NCBI GenBank assembly: GCA_000467715.1
Contig: AJFK01000295.1
Span: forward strand, 1 to 64,000
Origin: Hysterium pulicare CBS 123377
Lineage: Eukaryota > Ascomycota > Dothideomycetes > Hysteriales > Hysteriaceae
DNA length: 64,000 bases
Direction of reading: 5' to 3'
Shown one piece after another: positions 1 to 9,734 of the stretch. Each line of letters begins with the position of its first letter. Within the stretch, counting starts at the first letter, position 1. The translations under genes and the position numbers were made by a program. The notes under the pieces were generated by a model that saw only the letters and a list, made by a program, of their open reading frames with translations, did not search any database and had not been told where the DNA came from.

Positions 1-2611
1 TCACGTGACACCATTTGGCTCCAATCTCCGAAAAAAACAAATAAACCAACTATAGATGGTGGCTCGTTGTGTGCATTCGGAGCTATGGTTATTCAGTCTG
101 CGCTTTCTATATAAACATGCCGATGTCTTAGCTCTTTGCTTCCGAGTTCATGAAAGCAAGGGCTCTGGGACCGTTCTCGGACAGATCAATCATGAAGAGC
201 AACTCGAATAATGGAGTTCTTTTCGATACATCAATGCTTCAGTTCCGATCTCAAGGAATTCATGCGTCGGACAACATGCTCCCTTGCGGTCTGCGAAATC
301 TGGGTACGACTTTAACATGGGTGTCATGGGACATCGTATCATATGACAGTGATCCCCGCCAGCTATGGTACCGGTTTGTCGCAATTCCTATACCATAAGC
401 TTGAAAAGACTATTCTCAAAACCTCTTCATGGGACCACCCCTGTGGAAATCTGAGGCTGTTAGATCTTACCACAACCATCAACGCCATGTTCCCAGGGAT
501 CTCAAAGAGACGAGCTTCGTATGAACCACCTCTTCCAATGTAGTGTCTACGAACCACACATATGGCACCAGACCTCTTAGTGGCAACGATCTAATGCGGA
601 AGCTGGCAATCTTTTTAAAACGCGAAAGCAAGCCAGGGCATGTGCAGCTTTCTTACAAACCCGTTCACCCAGATGCTATATGGTGGAAGCGTGTCAGGCA
701 CTCTGAGCGCTGCCAATCATGGACTAAGCTGCTGTTCTGGTCAGAATGATAACTTATATCCTCCATCGTATGGATCAGAAGAAATATGTCGCCGGAACCT
801 TTTCCACATTGATCAGATGCGGAAACTGGCAGTCTTTTAAAATACCTCAGTAGCTTCGCTTGATGTCATAGAAACTACAATCGTGCCCACGATTTTGGTG
901 GAAGCTTTTCATTCATGCAAACAATGCCGCGCTATGCTGCTGTCCTGGTCCGATGGCATATATCAGCGGCATGTGATTTTATAACACTACAACAACCGTC
1001 ACTATCACATCGAATATTGTCCAGGACATGAGTACGAGGACGATGTAATACTCAACAGCTGACAAACGAAAATTGAATGAGAAGCCTTCATCATCAAGCG
1101 AAAATGGATATCATGACCTGTTCCTGTTCAAGATGCTTAACGACCCACCAATATGGGGATCGGATGCCTTTGTCAATGGTGCTCATGCATGTTTCCAGAG
1201 AAAGAGGGAGTCTATCCGCGCGGAAACAAAAATAACTGGCAAAACTACTTATGCTTCTCTGGCAACTCCAGGTGACCTTACATGTAAAGATATTATACCT
1301 ATTTCTACCATCACTGATGCTGCAAAGCTTATCAAATGTGCTCTTCGCGCCGCATGGGATTTTATTGAACTTCTTCTGCAACAAATAATAAGTGATGAAG
1401 AGGAACATGGATCAGTGCGGTGTCGAGACGGAACGCTATGAGAAAGTGGGTGATAAGCCTAGCTGGTCTTTGAACATGAATGATGACTTTATGTACAAGC
1501 TAAGATATTGAAATACTTGTAGTGTTTAGATAGTAATACTGCCGAGAACCAAATGATCGTGGAGAGATACTCATAGTTGGTAAATGGTTACTCTGCGGGG
1601 AAATGCCATGACTATGTGGAAACCGAAGAGGCTTGTAAATGCCTGAGAAGCTTGTTGCGAGAACTGAGATGGTACCTAGTATCAAGGGACGGTGACTAGG
1701 CAGCGACTCTAGGCTTAGGTGGGGTTTGAAATGTACGTGACTGCTTTTTCCTGTTCTGATGGTAAGGAAGTGACGTGCGTGTGACTGTCAACATAGGAAG
1801 TTTAGGGGTTAGGGTTCAAGGCCTAATAGTTAGAAGACGTATCTTCGATAGCGTGCAGCAACGGAAACGCAAGAATAGTGAAGGCAGTTGCTGATAGTAT
1901 GTGATAGCAACCAATATTTTCTCGAGGCTGTCACTTCCAAGTTTCGGTCCTGACATCCGTACGCCTGAGCTTCCGTGAGAGTTGAGTTGCGATGAAAGAG
2001 TGAAGGCGGCAGGCGAGGTCTGGTTTGACAGGAAATGGCGAAATCTCTGGCAGGGCATCGGGAGAAATTCTAACACTGGAAGCTGAAAGTATTTGACCCA
2101 AATTGGCTAGCATTTGGGTTTCGGTAGCTATGAACCACGGGCAAAGTACAAGAAAGCAACCCAAATTTGAGCCCTGCAACTCAACTCAAAACTGTTTCAA
2201 GAACAGCTATCGGAGTCATCCGCTTCCAGGAAGCAGAATACCTAAGACTTAGAAGATGATCTCCAGAGAAATAAACCATAAAGCTCGCAATAGGAAACTA
2301 ATGTGTGTAGAAAAGGATAGAAGGGGAAAATCGGAAGATTGGTGATCATGAAAGGAAAAGGAAAAGAGAAGAATCGAAAACGCCGCCAGACCAAATGCCA
2401 ATGTTAAGAATACCTGGATGGAATGCTCGAAATGCTGTTCGGTGTTCCCGGATCGCCTAATGCAGAATATTAAGAGCTAGATATGTCTCTACAATCATCC
2501 TAGAGCACAGTGAGCAAAAGGAGAAGATATCTTGTAGAGGTAAATTATTAGGTATACCTTAATTCTTATTTAGCCCTTGTCCAGGTAGAACAACTCCCCT
2601 GCTAACCTTAT
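1..2611. other. Gene-poor left edge, no supportable gene
   Basis: I see only short open frames on both strands, none with a recognisable domain or a convincing intron chain. The longest plus frame (1073-1441) has no ATG at its start. A weak direct duplication lies at about 594-965. The stretch may be intergenic DNA or a decayed gene. Confidence 0.5.
594..965 (+). repeat. Weak, diverged tandem duplication of about 220 bases
   Basis: The segment at 594-623 (starts ATGCGGAAGCTGGCAATC) reappears at 817-846 with a few changes. The segment at about 682-765 (GGTGGAAGC, later GCTGCTGTTCTGGTC) reappears at about 897-965 (GGTGGAAGC, later GCTGCTGTCCTGGTC). The offsets are 223 and 215 bases, so this looks like one old duplication with indels. 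The copies carry no shared open frame. Confidence 0.4.
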
Positions 2612-3101
2612 TTAGAGCATCATTTCACTGAAATCGTTATAAGGCATCAACGGTGCCCCACTAAGGCTACGCCAATGCTCCAGGTACTCCTTCATTATCT
2701 CTAATGTCTGCTGTACTGTCCCCAAGTCGATAGGACGACGGGATGTTGGCGACAGAAGCTGTGCATCGATTCTTGGGACACCTGTATGACTGTCCACAAC
2801 CACTTCGAAGATCACTGCACTCTATAATGCGAAAATGTAAGTGATGAATGATTTGAAGGAGGTGAATGGAATGACTTACGTTCATGTCGGCATTGAACAG
2901 ACTGGATGGGCGACGAGGCGGTGAAGTAGGCAAGTAGGGAGACAGAGCCATGTTCCCAGTTCGCTGAGGTCCATTGCCGAAGATAGGGAATAGAGCGGGC
3001 GCTGGCACACTGCCGCCTTGTGCTGAGGTGGATTGCATAGGTAAGCCGTGCGGAATGCCAGTGGCACTAATACGGGCATTTGGAATTATGCTACTTAGCA
3101 T
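2612..3101 (-). CDS. Small two-exon protein of unknown function (143 aa)
   Basis: Exon 1 runs 3101-2880 and exon 2 runs 2821-2612. They are joined across a 58-base intron with a GTAAGT donor and a TATAG acceptor, keeping phase 0. The N-terminal half is rich in Pro, Gly and Ser and looks disordered. The C-terminal half (from about residue 75) is more regular, with a hydrophobic strand (IFEVVVDS) and a predicted helix around residues 107-125. I do not recognise a family. An orphan Lys-rich coding-like exon lies just upstream on the same strand (3197-3357), so this could be the 3' end of a longer gene. I could not find a frame-consistent join between the two. Confidence 0.55.
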
Positions 3102-3196
3102 AGGATAGGAGGGGAGATTATTAATACTTCTTTTATAGATGTCTGAGGTTCACAATCTACTAAAATCTTTCCTTAAGAGGTATACTGATGTATTAC

Positions 3197-3357
3197 CTAG
3201 GTTACATTAGAAGAAGTTTCCTTAAACACACCATGTCTACCCGGCTCCTTGCCCTTCTTGCGCCGTTTTTGGTCTTTCGGTGCTGGTCCTTCAGTATCCA
3301 GGACAAATTCATCATCACTAACCGCAACGGTTACTGGACGCTTGGCTTTGTGATTAG
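3197..3357 (-). CDS. Orphan Lys-rich coding-like exon
   Basis: On the minus strand an acceptor (GTAATAG, ending at 3358) is followed by about 53 open codons to a TAG at 3199-3197. The residues have a strongly coding look: an acidic patch (SDDEF) followed by a basic stretch (KDQKRRKKGKEPGR), like a nuclear-localisation segment. The exon has no ATG of its own. I found no upstream exon with a donor in the matching phase. It may belong to the gene at 2612-3101 or be a relic. Confidence 0.3.
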
Positions 3358-3399
3358 CTATTACAATTGCAAATTTCCGTTAATGAAAGATATGCCAAA

Positions 3400-4037
3400 G
3401 TAAAGGATTGAGTGGACCAGAGTGTGGTGTAAGAACGATCAAGCAAACCAGCAATCGAAGCCCATTTATATCTATTCAGACCGCTCCAACTTCACTTATT
3501 TTACCTCACCTCCAGCCAGATCAGTGGCCTGATCCAGACCGCTTATCAATCTTTAAGTAAGACGCCCTCTCACCTGTCCAAAACTCCAGCACGAAAGCCT
3601 CACTATTTAGAATGGACTTTGCGGGCTGAAGACGCCTGGAAGGCGGTATCTTTATCACTGATAGTTATGGTACGAGCATGGGGGCGGTGAGGTTTTTAGG
3701 CTCTTGCGCTCAGATTACGTGTCTACAGCTTGCATGATGAGTGAGGTTTTGCTATAGAGGTTGAATTTTTGATGTGGACATATTAGTTTGATGATCCTCC
3801 AGCATGGTCAATCATGAGACCGTAGTATACAGTACCGTTCTGGATGCTTTCACACTCCACCGCTTCGTTGCCCATTACCGCCTCGCTCAACACCTCATAT
3901 CTTCCGGACCTAGCACACGACCCACGTACATATGCCCCAAAGCACATGCTCCAAGTCCTCGACTCTCACATCTTGCAATCTAACACCCTTCAATCTCGAC
4001 CACCAAATCCTCACTCCACCGCCATTCTCTGAACCAC
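3400..4037. other. Intergenic, nothing recognised
   Basis: Short antisense frames only. The 3' part is C-rich and lies just beyond the stop of the minus-strand gene that follows. Confidence 0.5.
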
Positions 4038-5654
4038 CTACTCCCTCGCAGCTCTCACACCGGCAACCCAAGCCTTCCAAGTCAAGCCGGATTCCTTCCC
4101 CTCTTGACTCTCCTTCCATTTCAAATACTCCACAGCATCTTGCTGGACATCGGGTTTCAAGTCATCGAAATCGAGGATGAGCTTCTTGGTGCCTTCGTCC
4201 GTTATGAATCCAGCCATGAAGAAGTCACAGTTGACTTTCAGCGGAGGAGCGTTGGCTTGAGCTGATTGCGTACGGACGGTGGTGCTGATGGTGGTTTCTG
4301 GTCTTGGAGCAAGATCGACTGCCGGAGAAAGTCGGACTGGAGCGCGCTGGAGGTCGACGATTGAGCGCTTGGAGTTTCCCGGCACCATTCGAATGCCATC
4401 TTTCTTGGGCCTAGGCGTAGCAGCTGGGGATGCAATATAGCCAAACCTAGGAGGCGTGCCTGATAGAGTTTTATATTTGGTGCCGGTAGGAAATCCAGCA
4501 TTGATCAGATTCATGCCATCGAAGGGGCGCGAGCATACATCACGCGCCGCAGTCCCTGAGAAATCGAACGAAAGAGAACGCTGATTTGAATCGATTGTAC
4601 CGGGCTGATTGATATCAGATGTCGCAGAGGGGAGGTGAACAATAGATCCTGGATGCTCCGGAGTGATGCGTCTTGTCAATTCGGTAGACTGCGCTTTATC
4701 CGCTGGGGCTTGATCTTCCGGACGGATACGTTTGGCCGGATTGGCAGGCGGTGCTTCGTCCTCCGCTGGATTCTCTATGTGGCCCCGTTTCGCCGGTACG
4801 ACAGGCTCTTGTGACTTCCCAGTGAGAACGCGTCTAGCCGGTATAACATAGCGTTGCGGCTTCGGCTCATCATCGACTTTTGCTTTCTTGGAGATGCTGG
4901 TGACTTCGGGACTCTCTCCAACCAGCCCTTCTCGATCCATCTGTCCTTGACAGAACTGTCGCCAATAGCACCGCACCAACTTCCACTGACTCTCAGTCAA
5001 TCTCACCTCTCCCTCCCCAAACAAAGCCTCCGATGTCTCCACCCACCCTAACACCGCAACAGCCGCCTGTGTCAAAGCTATATCATTCGGAGCATCGGCA
5101 GTGCGCTGCAGGATATCTGCGACGAGGCACGCTTCGCCAGGGTAAAGAGGGCGGTTAGGTGGAGTCATGAATTTGCTCTGCACCATCCCCGCCCAGTCCT
5201 CGACATCTGACTTTCGGTAAACTTCATCGTTAGGCGTAATGTCTGAATCCATTAGTGTAGTCATGATCGTTTGGAAGCCGGAGGAACTCACCTTCTTGAC
5301 CAGGGGCAGGGAGCCGCAAAGACGGATCCTTCTCTTTACTCTCCCTCATCTCTCGTGGCTCACCCTCAACCACACCTCCAGCTGTACGCAAAGAACCTAA
5401 ATACTCCAATCAGCACAACTCAAGCAAATCAACACATCTCTCAACTCACCACGTCCCTCAATGTCCCCACTCTCACCATCCCCTCCCGCCAAAGCACCTT
5501 CTCCCACCAAAGCACCTCCCACCAAAGCACCTCCCACCAAAGCACCTTCTCCCACCAAAGCACCTTCTCCCACCAAAGCACCACCCCCTCCCACCAAAGC
5601 ACCATCCCCTCCCGCCAAAGCACCCTCACCAACCCCACTATCCGCCCTCTCCAT
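4038..5654 (-). CDS. Unknown fungal protein with Gly/Ala/Val/Glu-repeat N-terminus (504 aa)
   Basis: Proposed exons are 5654-5450, 5396-5292 and 5242-4038. Both introns have GTGAGT donors and TTTAG or TTCAG acceptors, and the joined length is exactly 505 codons. The third exon alone is an open frame that could start at an internal ATG (residues MTTLMDSD), but that ATG would sit inside the second intron. Exon 1 is a low-complexity repeat of GALVGEG-like units, encoded by a minisatellite. Exon 3 opens with a compact segment (DWAGMVQSKF to about YWRQFCQGQ). It then has a long disordered middle with repeated PAKR-like basic motifs, and a conserved-looking C-terminus with a WKAWVAG motif. I do not recognise a function. 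Confidence is good for exon 3 and moderate for exons 1-2. Confidence 0.6.
5485..5640. repeat. Minisatellite, units of about 12-18 bases (CACCAAAGCACC core)
   Basis: About nine copies of a CACCAAAGCACC core, separated by TCTCC or TCC spacers, follow one another. All spacers keep the reading frame, so the tract is open in several frames on both strands. The minus strand reads GALVGEG repeats, within exon 1 of the gene ending at 4038. The plus strand reads TKAPSP repeats. Confidence 0.85.
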
Positions 5655-6256
5655 CCTACCTCCCGAAAAACAGAAACTTACTTTCAGAGCCCCAAGGCAC
5701 AAGCCGCAAAGGCCGCAAAGCGCCGAACCCAGACGGAAACACACGAGATCAAGCACGAGGCTTGCGAAGAAGGGAGGAGGCGTTGGTCGAGAAATGAGGC
5801 CGGGTTGGAGGTGGAAGGTAGTTGTTTTTTTATTAGGATTGGGTAGAGTTATGGTGGAGCGGGAGAAAGGATTTTCCGCGCCGGGGTGGGTGGTGAAGGA
5901 GGGAGGGCACGTGGGTTTAGCTTCATTGGAAGTACCAACGCAACGGGCATAAGGTGGTATTGCACATAGACAGTGCAAAGAGAGGTCCCAAGTTCAGAGA
6001 GGAACAAGTGTCACATTCCGAGACTAGAAGGAGGTAGATTATGAAGAGAAAATGAGAAGTCATTAATTGAGGCCGTAGAAAAAGTACCAAGCAGGTTAAG
6101 CATCGCGTCATGAGTGAGTGAGTGAGTGCAAAGCATCTGAACAAGCAAAGACCAAAGCTAAAGCAAAAGCATCGCCAAACCGAGTCGTGTATTCCCAATT
6201 CTGTCAAGCCCTATTATCTCCATCTTCCCAGGTCCTTGTCTTCCCATGTACCCATT
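5655..6256. other. Intergenic between two minus-strand genes
   Basis: An uninterpreted plus-strand frame (5461-5952) continues out of the minisatellite into here. A GAGT microsatellite-like run lies at about 6111-6127. No supportable gene. Confidence 0.4.
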
Positions 6257-7886
6257 TTAATACCCAATCTCTCCCAACCGCGGGCTTCCTCCCTTCCAGT
6301 CGTCCCTCTCGTAATACCGGAACACAAGGTCATACCCATCCAAGTCATGAACGATACGATCAACCCTACGATATCCCTTGATACTCTCCATACGGCTGGA
6401 CTTCTTGGCTGCCGCGCCGAGATGCGCTTCATCGGTGCGAGGAGTAGCTTCGAAGATGGTGACGCTGAAGCGGCCGGGCTTGAAGATGCCGACCACGTGC
6501 TCAACGACTTCGGCGGTCTCACGGCCGGATTGGCGGGCTGGAACGTTCGTTTCGAAGCTGGCGTAGCTGCATTGGGGCTCTGGCGTCACGTGGACGGTGA
6601 AGTAGTGGGTGCCGTTTGTACCGTCGACAACATCGATGTCACCCGATGGAGCAGGGACAACACCATTGGCTGAGAAACCACATGGAGTGAACAGATAGGA
6701 ATCGATACGAGAATCCGGATACTTTGAGGTTGGATACACATCAGCAAGACCGCAAGACTCCGAAACAACGGTCCCGAGTGTATGCCCTTCTGTGGTGAGT
6801 TCCTCAGGGAAGGTTAGGTCGTCATCGTCAGAGCTAAAGCCAGAATGATCGGAAGAGGTCTGCTCAAAGACATCGAAGCTATCCTCGGAGTGGCGACGGA
6901 CTGTTCCGTTCGGGGTTTCATCTTCTTCAGGGATGGCACCAAGGCTAATGATTGCCTCCTTGCGGGCTTCACGAGCCTTTTGGAAAAACCGACCTTCCGC
7001 GACCGCACTCGCGTCCTCGAGATAGAATTGACGTGCATTCTTTTCATCGAGATCAGTCATGAGAATTTCCATGGTCTCGTCCGCTCCGCCATCAGGTCGA
7101 CTCTCGGGTAGCAGTCGTTGAGGATGATCCAAAAACTTCGTCTCAGTTTCGTGGATGTCAAGCTCTCTCTCCGGGCTAGGGGGTGGAGTAAGACGAGTGT
7201 CAGGCCCAGTAATGTAGAGGTACCAATGCTCGCCGTTCATCTTGCCAATCATATAAGCACTGCCACCTTGGAATCGCTGGTCTAAAAACTTGACTTCATC
7301 GCGCCAGCTACGGTGGGGTCCACGTTGTTGATCGGGGTAAAGGAAGTTCTTCCTACTGTAGAAGACACGATACGGAGTGGCGGCAGCTGCAATGCCTCGG
7401 GTAGGCTGGGCGGCAACATGAGGAAATCCCGCATCGAGTGCAGCAATCTCCAACAAGCGCGGAAGTCCCCAAAGCAAGGTTGTAGTACCGCATGTCTTGA
7501 GAACAACCTTATGAGGAAATACAAACAGGCTGGACTCAGAGAGAAGGTAGGCATCTACATGCTCAGACTCAATGACAGACAGGACCTTGCAGTTGACGAG
7601 ATCCAACATCTCCTTCCAAGTATCAGCGGAAACGGCCTTGAGCCCACGAGACCCGGCGGTGCCTGGGAGATCGGCCGCAGTTGCAGCGAACCATACTTCT
7701 AGTAGCTTCTCTGGTCCTGTGGTGATGTTAGCTTAGCAAAATTGTGTGTCCAAGTATGTATATACCTTCGAAGGCATTGGAGGAATCAAGGTCGATAGTA
7801 GCCTCACGATTGATTGTCAGATGTGGTGTTCCACTATAAGAGGACGGTGAAGCTGTGTAATGTTTTGGGATCTCAGTAATGACCAT
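6257..7886 (-). CDS. SPE2 / spe-2: S-adenosylmethionine decarboxylase proenzyme (526 aa)
   Basis: This enzyme converts S-adenosylmethionine to decarboxylated SAM, the aminopropyl donor for spermidine and spermine. Exon 1 (7886-7766) and exon 2 (7716-6257) join across a 49-base intron (GTATAT to CACAG) inside the conserved FEGPEKLLE stretch. The self-cleavage site LSESSLFV lies at about residues 99-106. Glu101/Ser102 is the cut that makes the pyruvoyl group on the new alpha chain, and the conserved Cys of KTCGTT is near residue 116. An acidic, Ser-rich insertion sits in the middle (around DSFDVFEQTSSD), usual for filamentous fungi. The ATG at 7886 is the first one after the two upstream ORFs. 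The 5' leader is long and holds two overlapping uORFs, which suggests translational control by polyamines. Identity is very secure. Confidence 0.96.
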
Positions 7887-8310
7887 CTCCGTGGAAATCG
7901 TTGATGCAAGCACCGAACAACTACCGACTATTGACTTTGACTGGTATTGGCTGGTGATTTGTGGTTGAGGCAGTGAAGCACAATCTGCCACTCAGACGAA
8001 CAATGCGGTGTCCGCCTGAGAAGAGAAGGCCCACGGAGAGTGGGGTATCTTTGAAGGCTGGCGTTTGCCAGCAGCAGTAGGGTATGTAATGGAACGTCCC
8101 AGAAGGGCGTTAGGGAGGTCTCGCGGAGAGGGGAATGAAGGAGGCTTTTCGCCGAGAAATGGTGACTATCGTTTGTGGTCCTCGAGCGACTAGATTCCGA
8201 TACCCTGTGAAAGTATCGGGTCCAGCAGACGAGGATATCTGCTTATTGGGTTTTGGATTTGGGAGGGGTAAGAGCGCAAGTAGCTGGTGTTATCTGGGCC
8301 TGTGTGGAAG

Positions 8311-8340
8311 TTAGACGAGGCAAACCGCACGGAAAATCAT
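8311..8340 (-). promoter_or_regulatory. uORF-B in the spe-2 leader (9 codons, MIFRAVCLV)
   Basis: This short ORF begins inside the stop of uORF-A (ATGA overlap) and ends with TAA 424 bases before the main ATG. No other ATG lies on this strand between it and 7886, so the main start would be reached by reinitiation or leaky scanning. Confidence 0.5.
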
Positions 8341-8441
8341 GTTGAGCTGGAGTTTGTTCGGGAGAGTTTATGATGGGAAAGGATAGTTGCTACTGACTTC
8401 GCAGGCTTGGATAGGAATCGTAGTAGGTCCTCTCGACGCAT
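8337..8441 (-). promoter_or_regulatory. uORF-A in the spe-2 leader (34 codons)
   Basis: In the presumed leader of the decarboxylase gene this is the first ATG for more than 400 bases. It encodes 34 residues starting MRREDLLRFLSKPAK. Its TGA overlaps the ATG of the next uORF as ATGA. No intron is evident. The role is inferred from known uORF control of SAM decarboxylase in plants and animals. Confidence 0.5.
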
Positions 8442-9734
8442 GGAAAGACGGTTGTTACGGCGAGTGAAAAGTCTGCGGGCTGTTCAGAGCCTGGCAGTGG
8501 TTTAATTATTTCGTATAGACTGTAATTCTGCCAGCTTGATAAATGGTTCGAAGAATAAGGTCAAGTTTTGGTTCGGTGTGCAGGAATTTCAATTGCTGTT
8601 CGAGGAGGTGTGTTGGTGTGGTTGGGAAAGGCTGTTCTGCGAAGGTGGGCAAGCAGCCGAAAATGATGGTAAGAAGGTGTCAGACCACGCTTTGAGGCGA
8701 TAAGGGAATTGATGCTGTAGTCTCACTGTAGGGATGGAGAGTGTTTAGGTGTTTTTGTTGTTGTTTTGTTGTGAGGAAGTTGAGTGCTGTGGTGGCAGAC
8801 GAGGTTGAATTTTGAATGAGGGATATTTTCGCGGCTCAGCCCAATTGACGCAACTCTTGAGTGGCGGACACATGCCACCCAACGGCTTGCGCTCGGAAGG
8901 CCGCCTTTCCTTCCAGGGCGCAACCTTAACTATCCCATGCCATAATGGCGGTCTTAATTCCTTAGATTCCACCTTCTCTTTTCCTACACACTCAACAATA
9001 GAAGTTTTGGTGGACAACTACTGTAACATCGGCTAAGGCCTAGATACTCCGCTAGAAACATAACACTGAGTTCCACTATATATCCCTCCAGCCCCGAAGA
9101 GTCGTTGCGAGGTTGATGCGCAGCCCAAATTTGATCCTCTCACCGCCATCAATACATTCATCTATTAAGATACCGCTCGACCTCTATGCATAAACCTCAC
9201 TTGGCGCTTACGTCCCCCACAGCCATCCTCCATCTCTGGCAAGAAAGCAAGCAAGAAAGAAAACAAATGTGTACATTATTACACGTTACATTACCCCTTC
9301 CTCTCCCCCGTCCCGAAGTTCATAATTCGTAAATGGATATAACCCTCCCAAGAAAATATCCCAGTGTACTGTACTCTGCCCCGGATTCTCCCAAGCGCGG
9401 CGCAACCGAATTAGACTAAATCCAAACTCCAAAAAAAGAAATCTAACCCATATGTGCTTTACAGTAACTAATACTTACTCCCGCAACCCACGTCCCCGAG
9501 CCCAACCGTTAATTAAATCCACATATCCCCCATATCCCCCATATCGCCGAGTACACATGCCGGAGCCTGCAGCACGTGCAGCAATACCCTTTCCTACGTA
9601 CCATCATGCGGCTAGAAGACCTTTGCAGCGGCTATGCTCCATCCCAAAGCTTCTCAACTCTGGGACTGACTTCACCACCCCACTATATCTGCATATCGGC
9701 ACCCTCATATACCTATATCAGAAATCAATCCTTT

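Larger units (their letters stand above)
7887..9734. other. Long 5' leader and promoter of spe-2, then intergenic DNA
   Basis: Positions 7887 to about 8700 read as a pyrimidine-rich leader on the minus strand, with only two ATGs (both uORFs). From about 8900 to 9734 I see only short unrelated frames and the 3' flank of the next minus-strand gene. Confidence 0.45.

Noticed and set aside
1073-1441. 122-codon plus frame
   Set aside because: It starts with TTG and not ATG, has no acceptor in phase that I could find, no known domain, and the opposite strand is almost as open.
5461-5952. Plus-strand frame with TKAPSP repeats continuing into a basic region
   Set aside because: The repeat is open in several frames simply because its unit length is a multiple of three. 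The minus-strand reading joins two good introns in phase with a long conserved-looking frame, so I kept that one.
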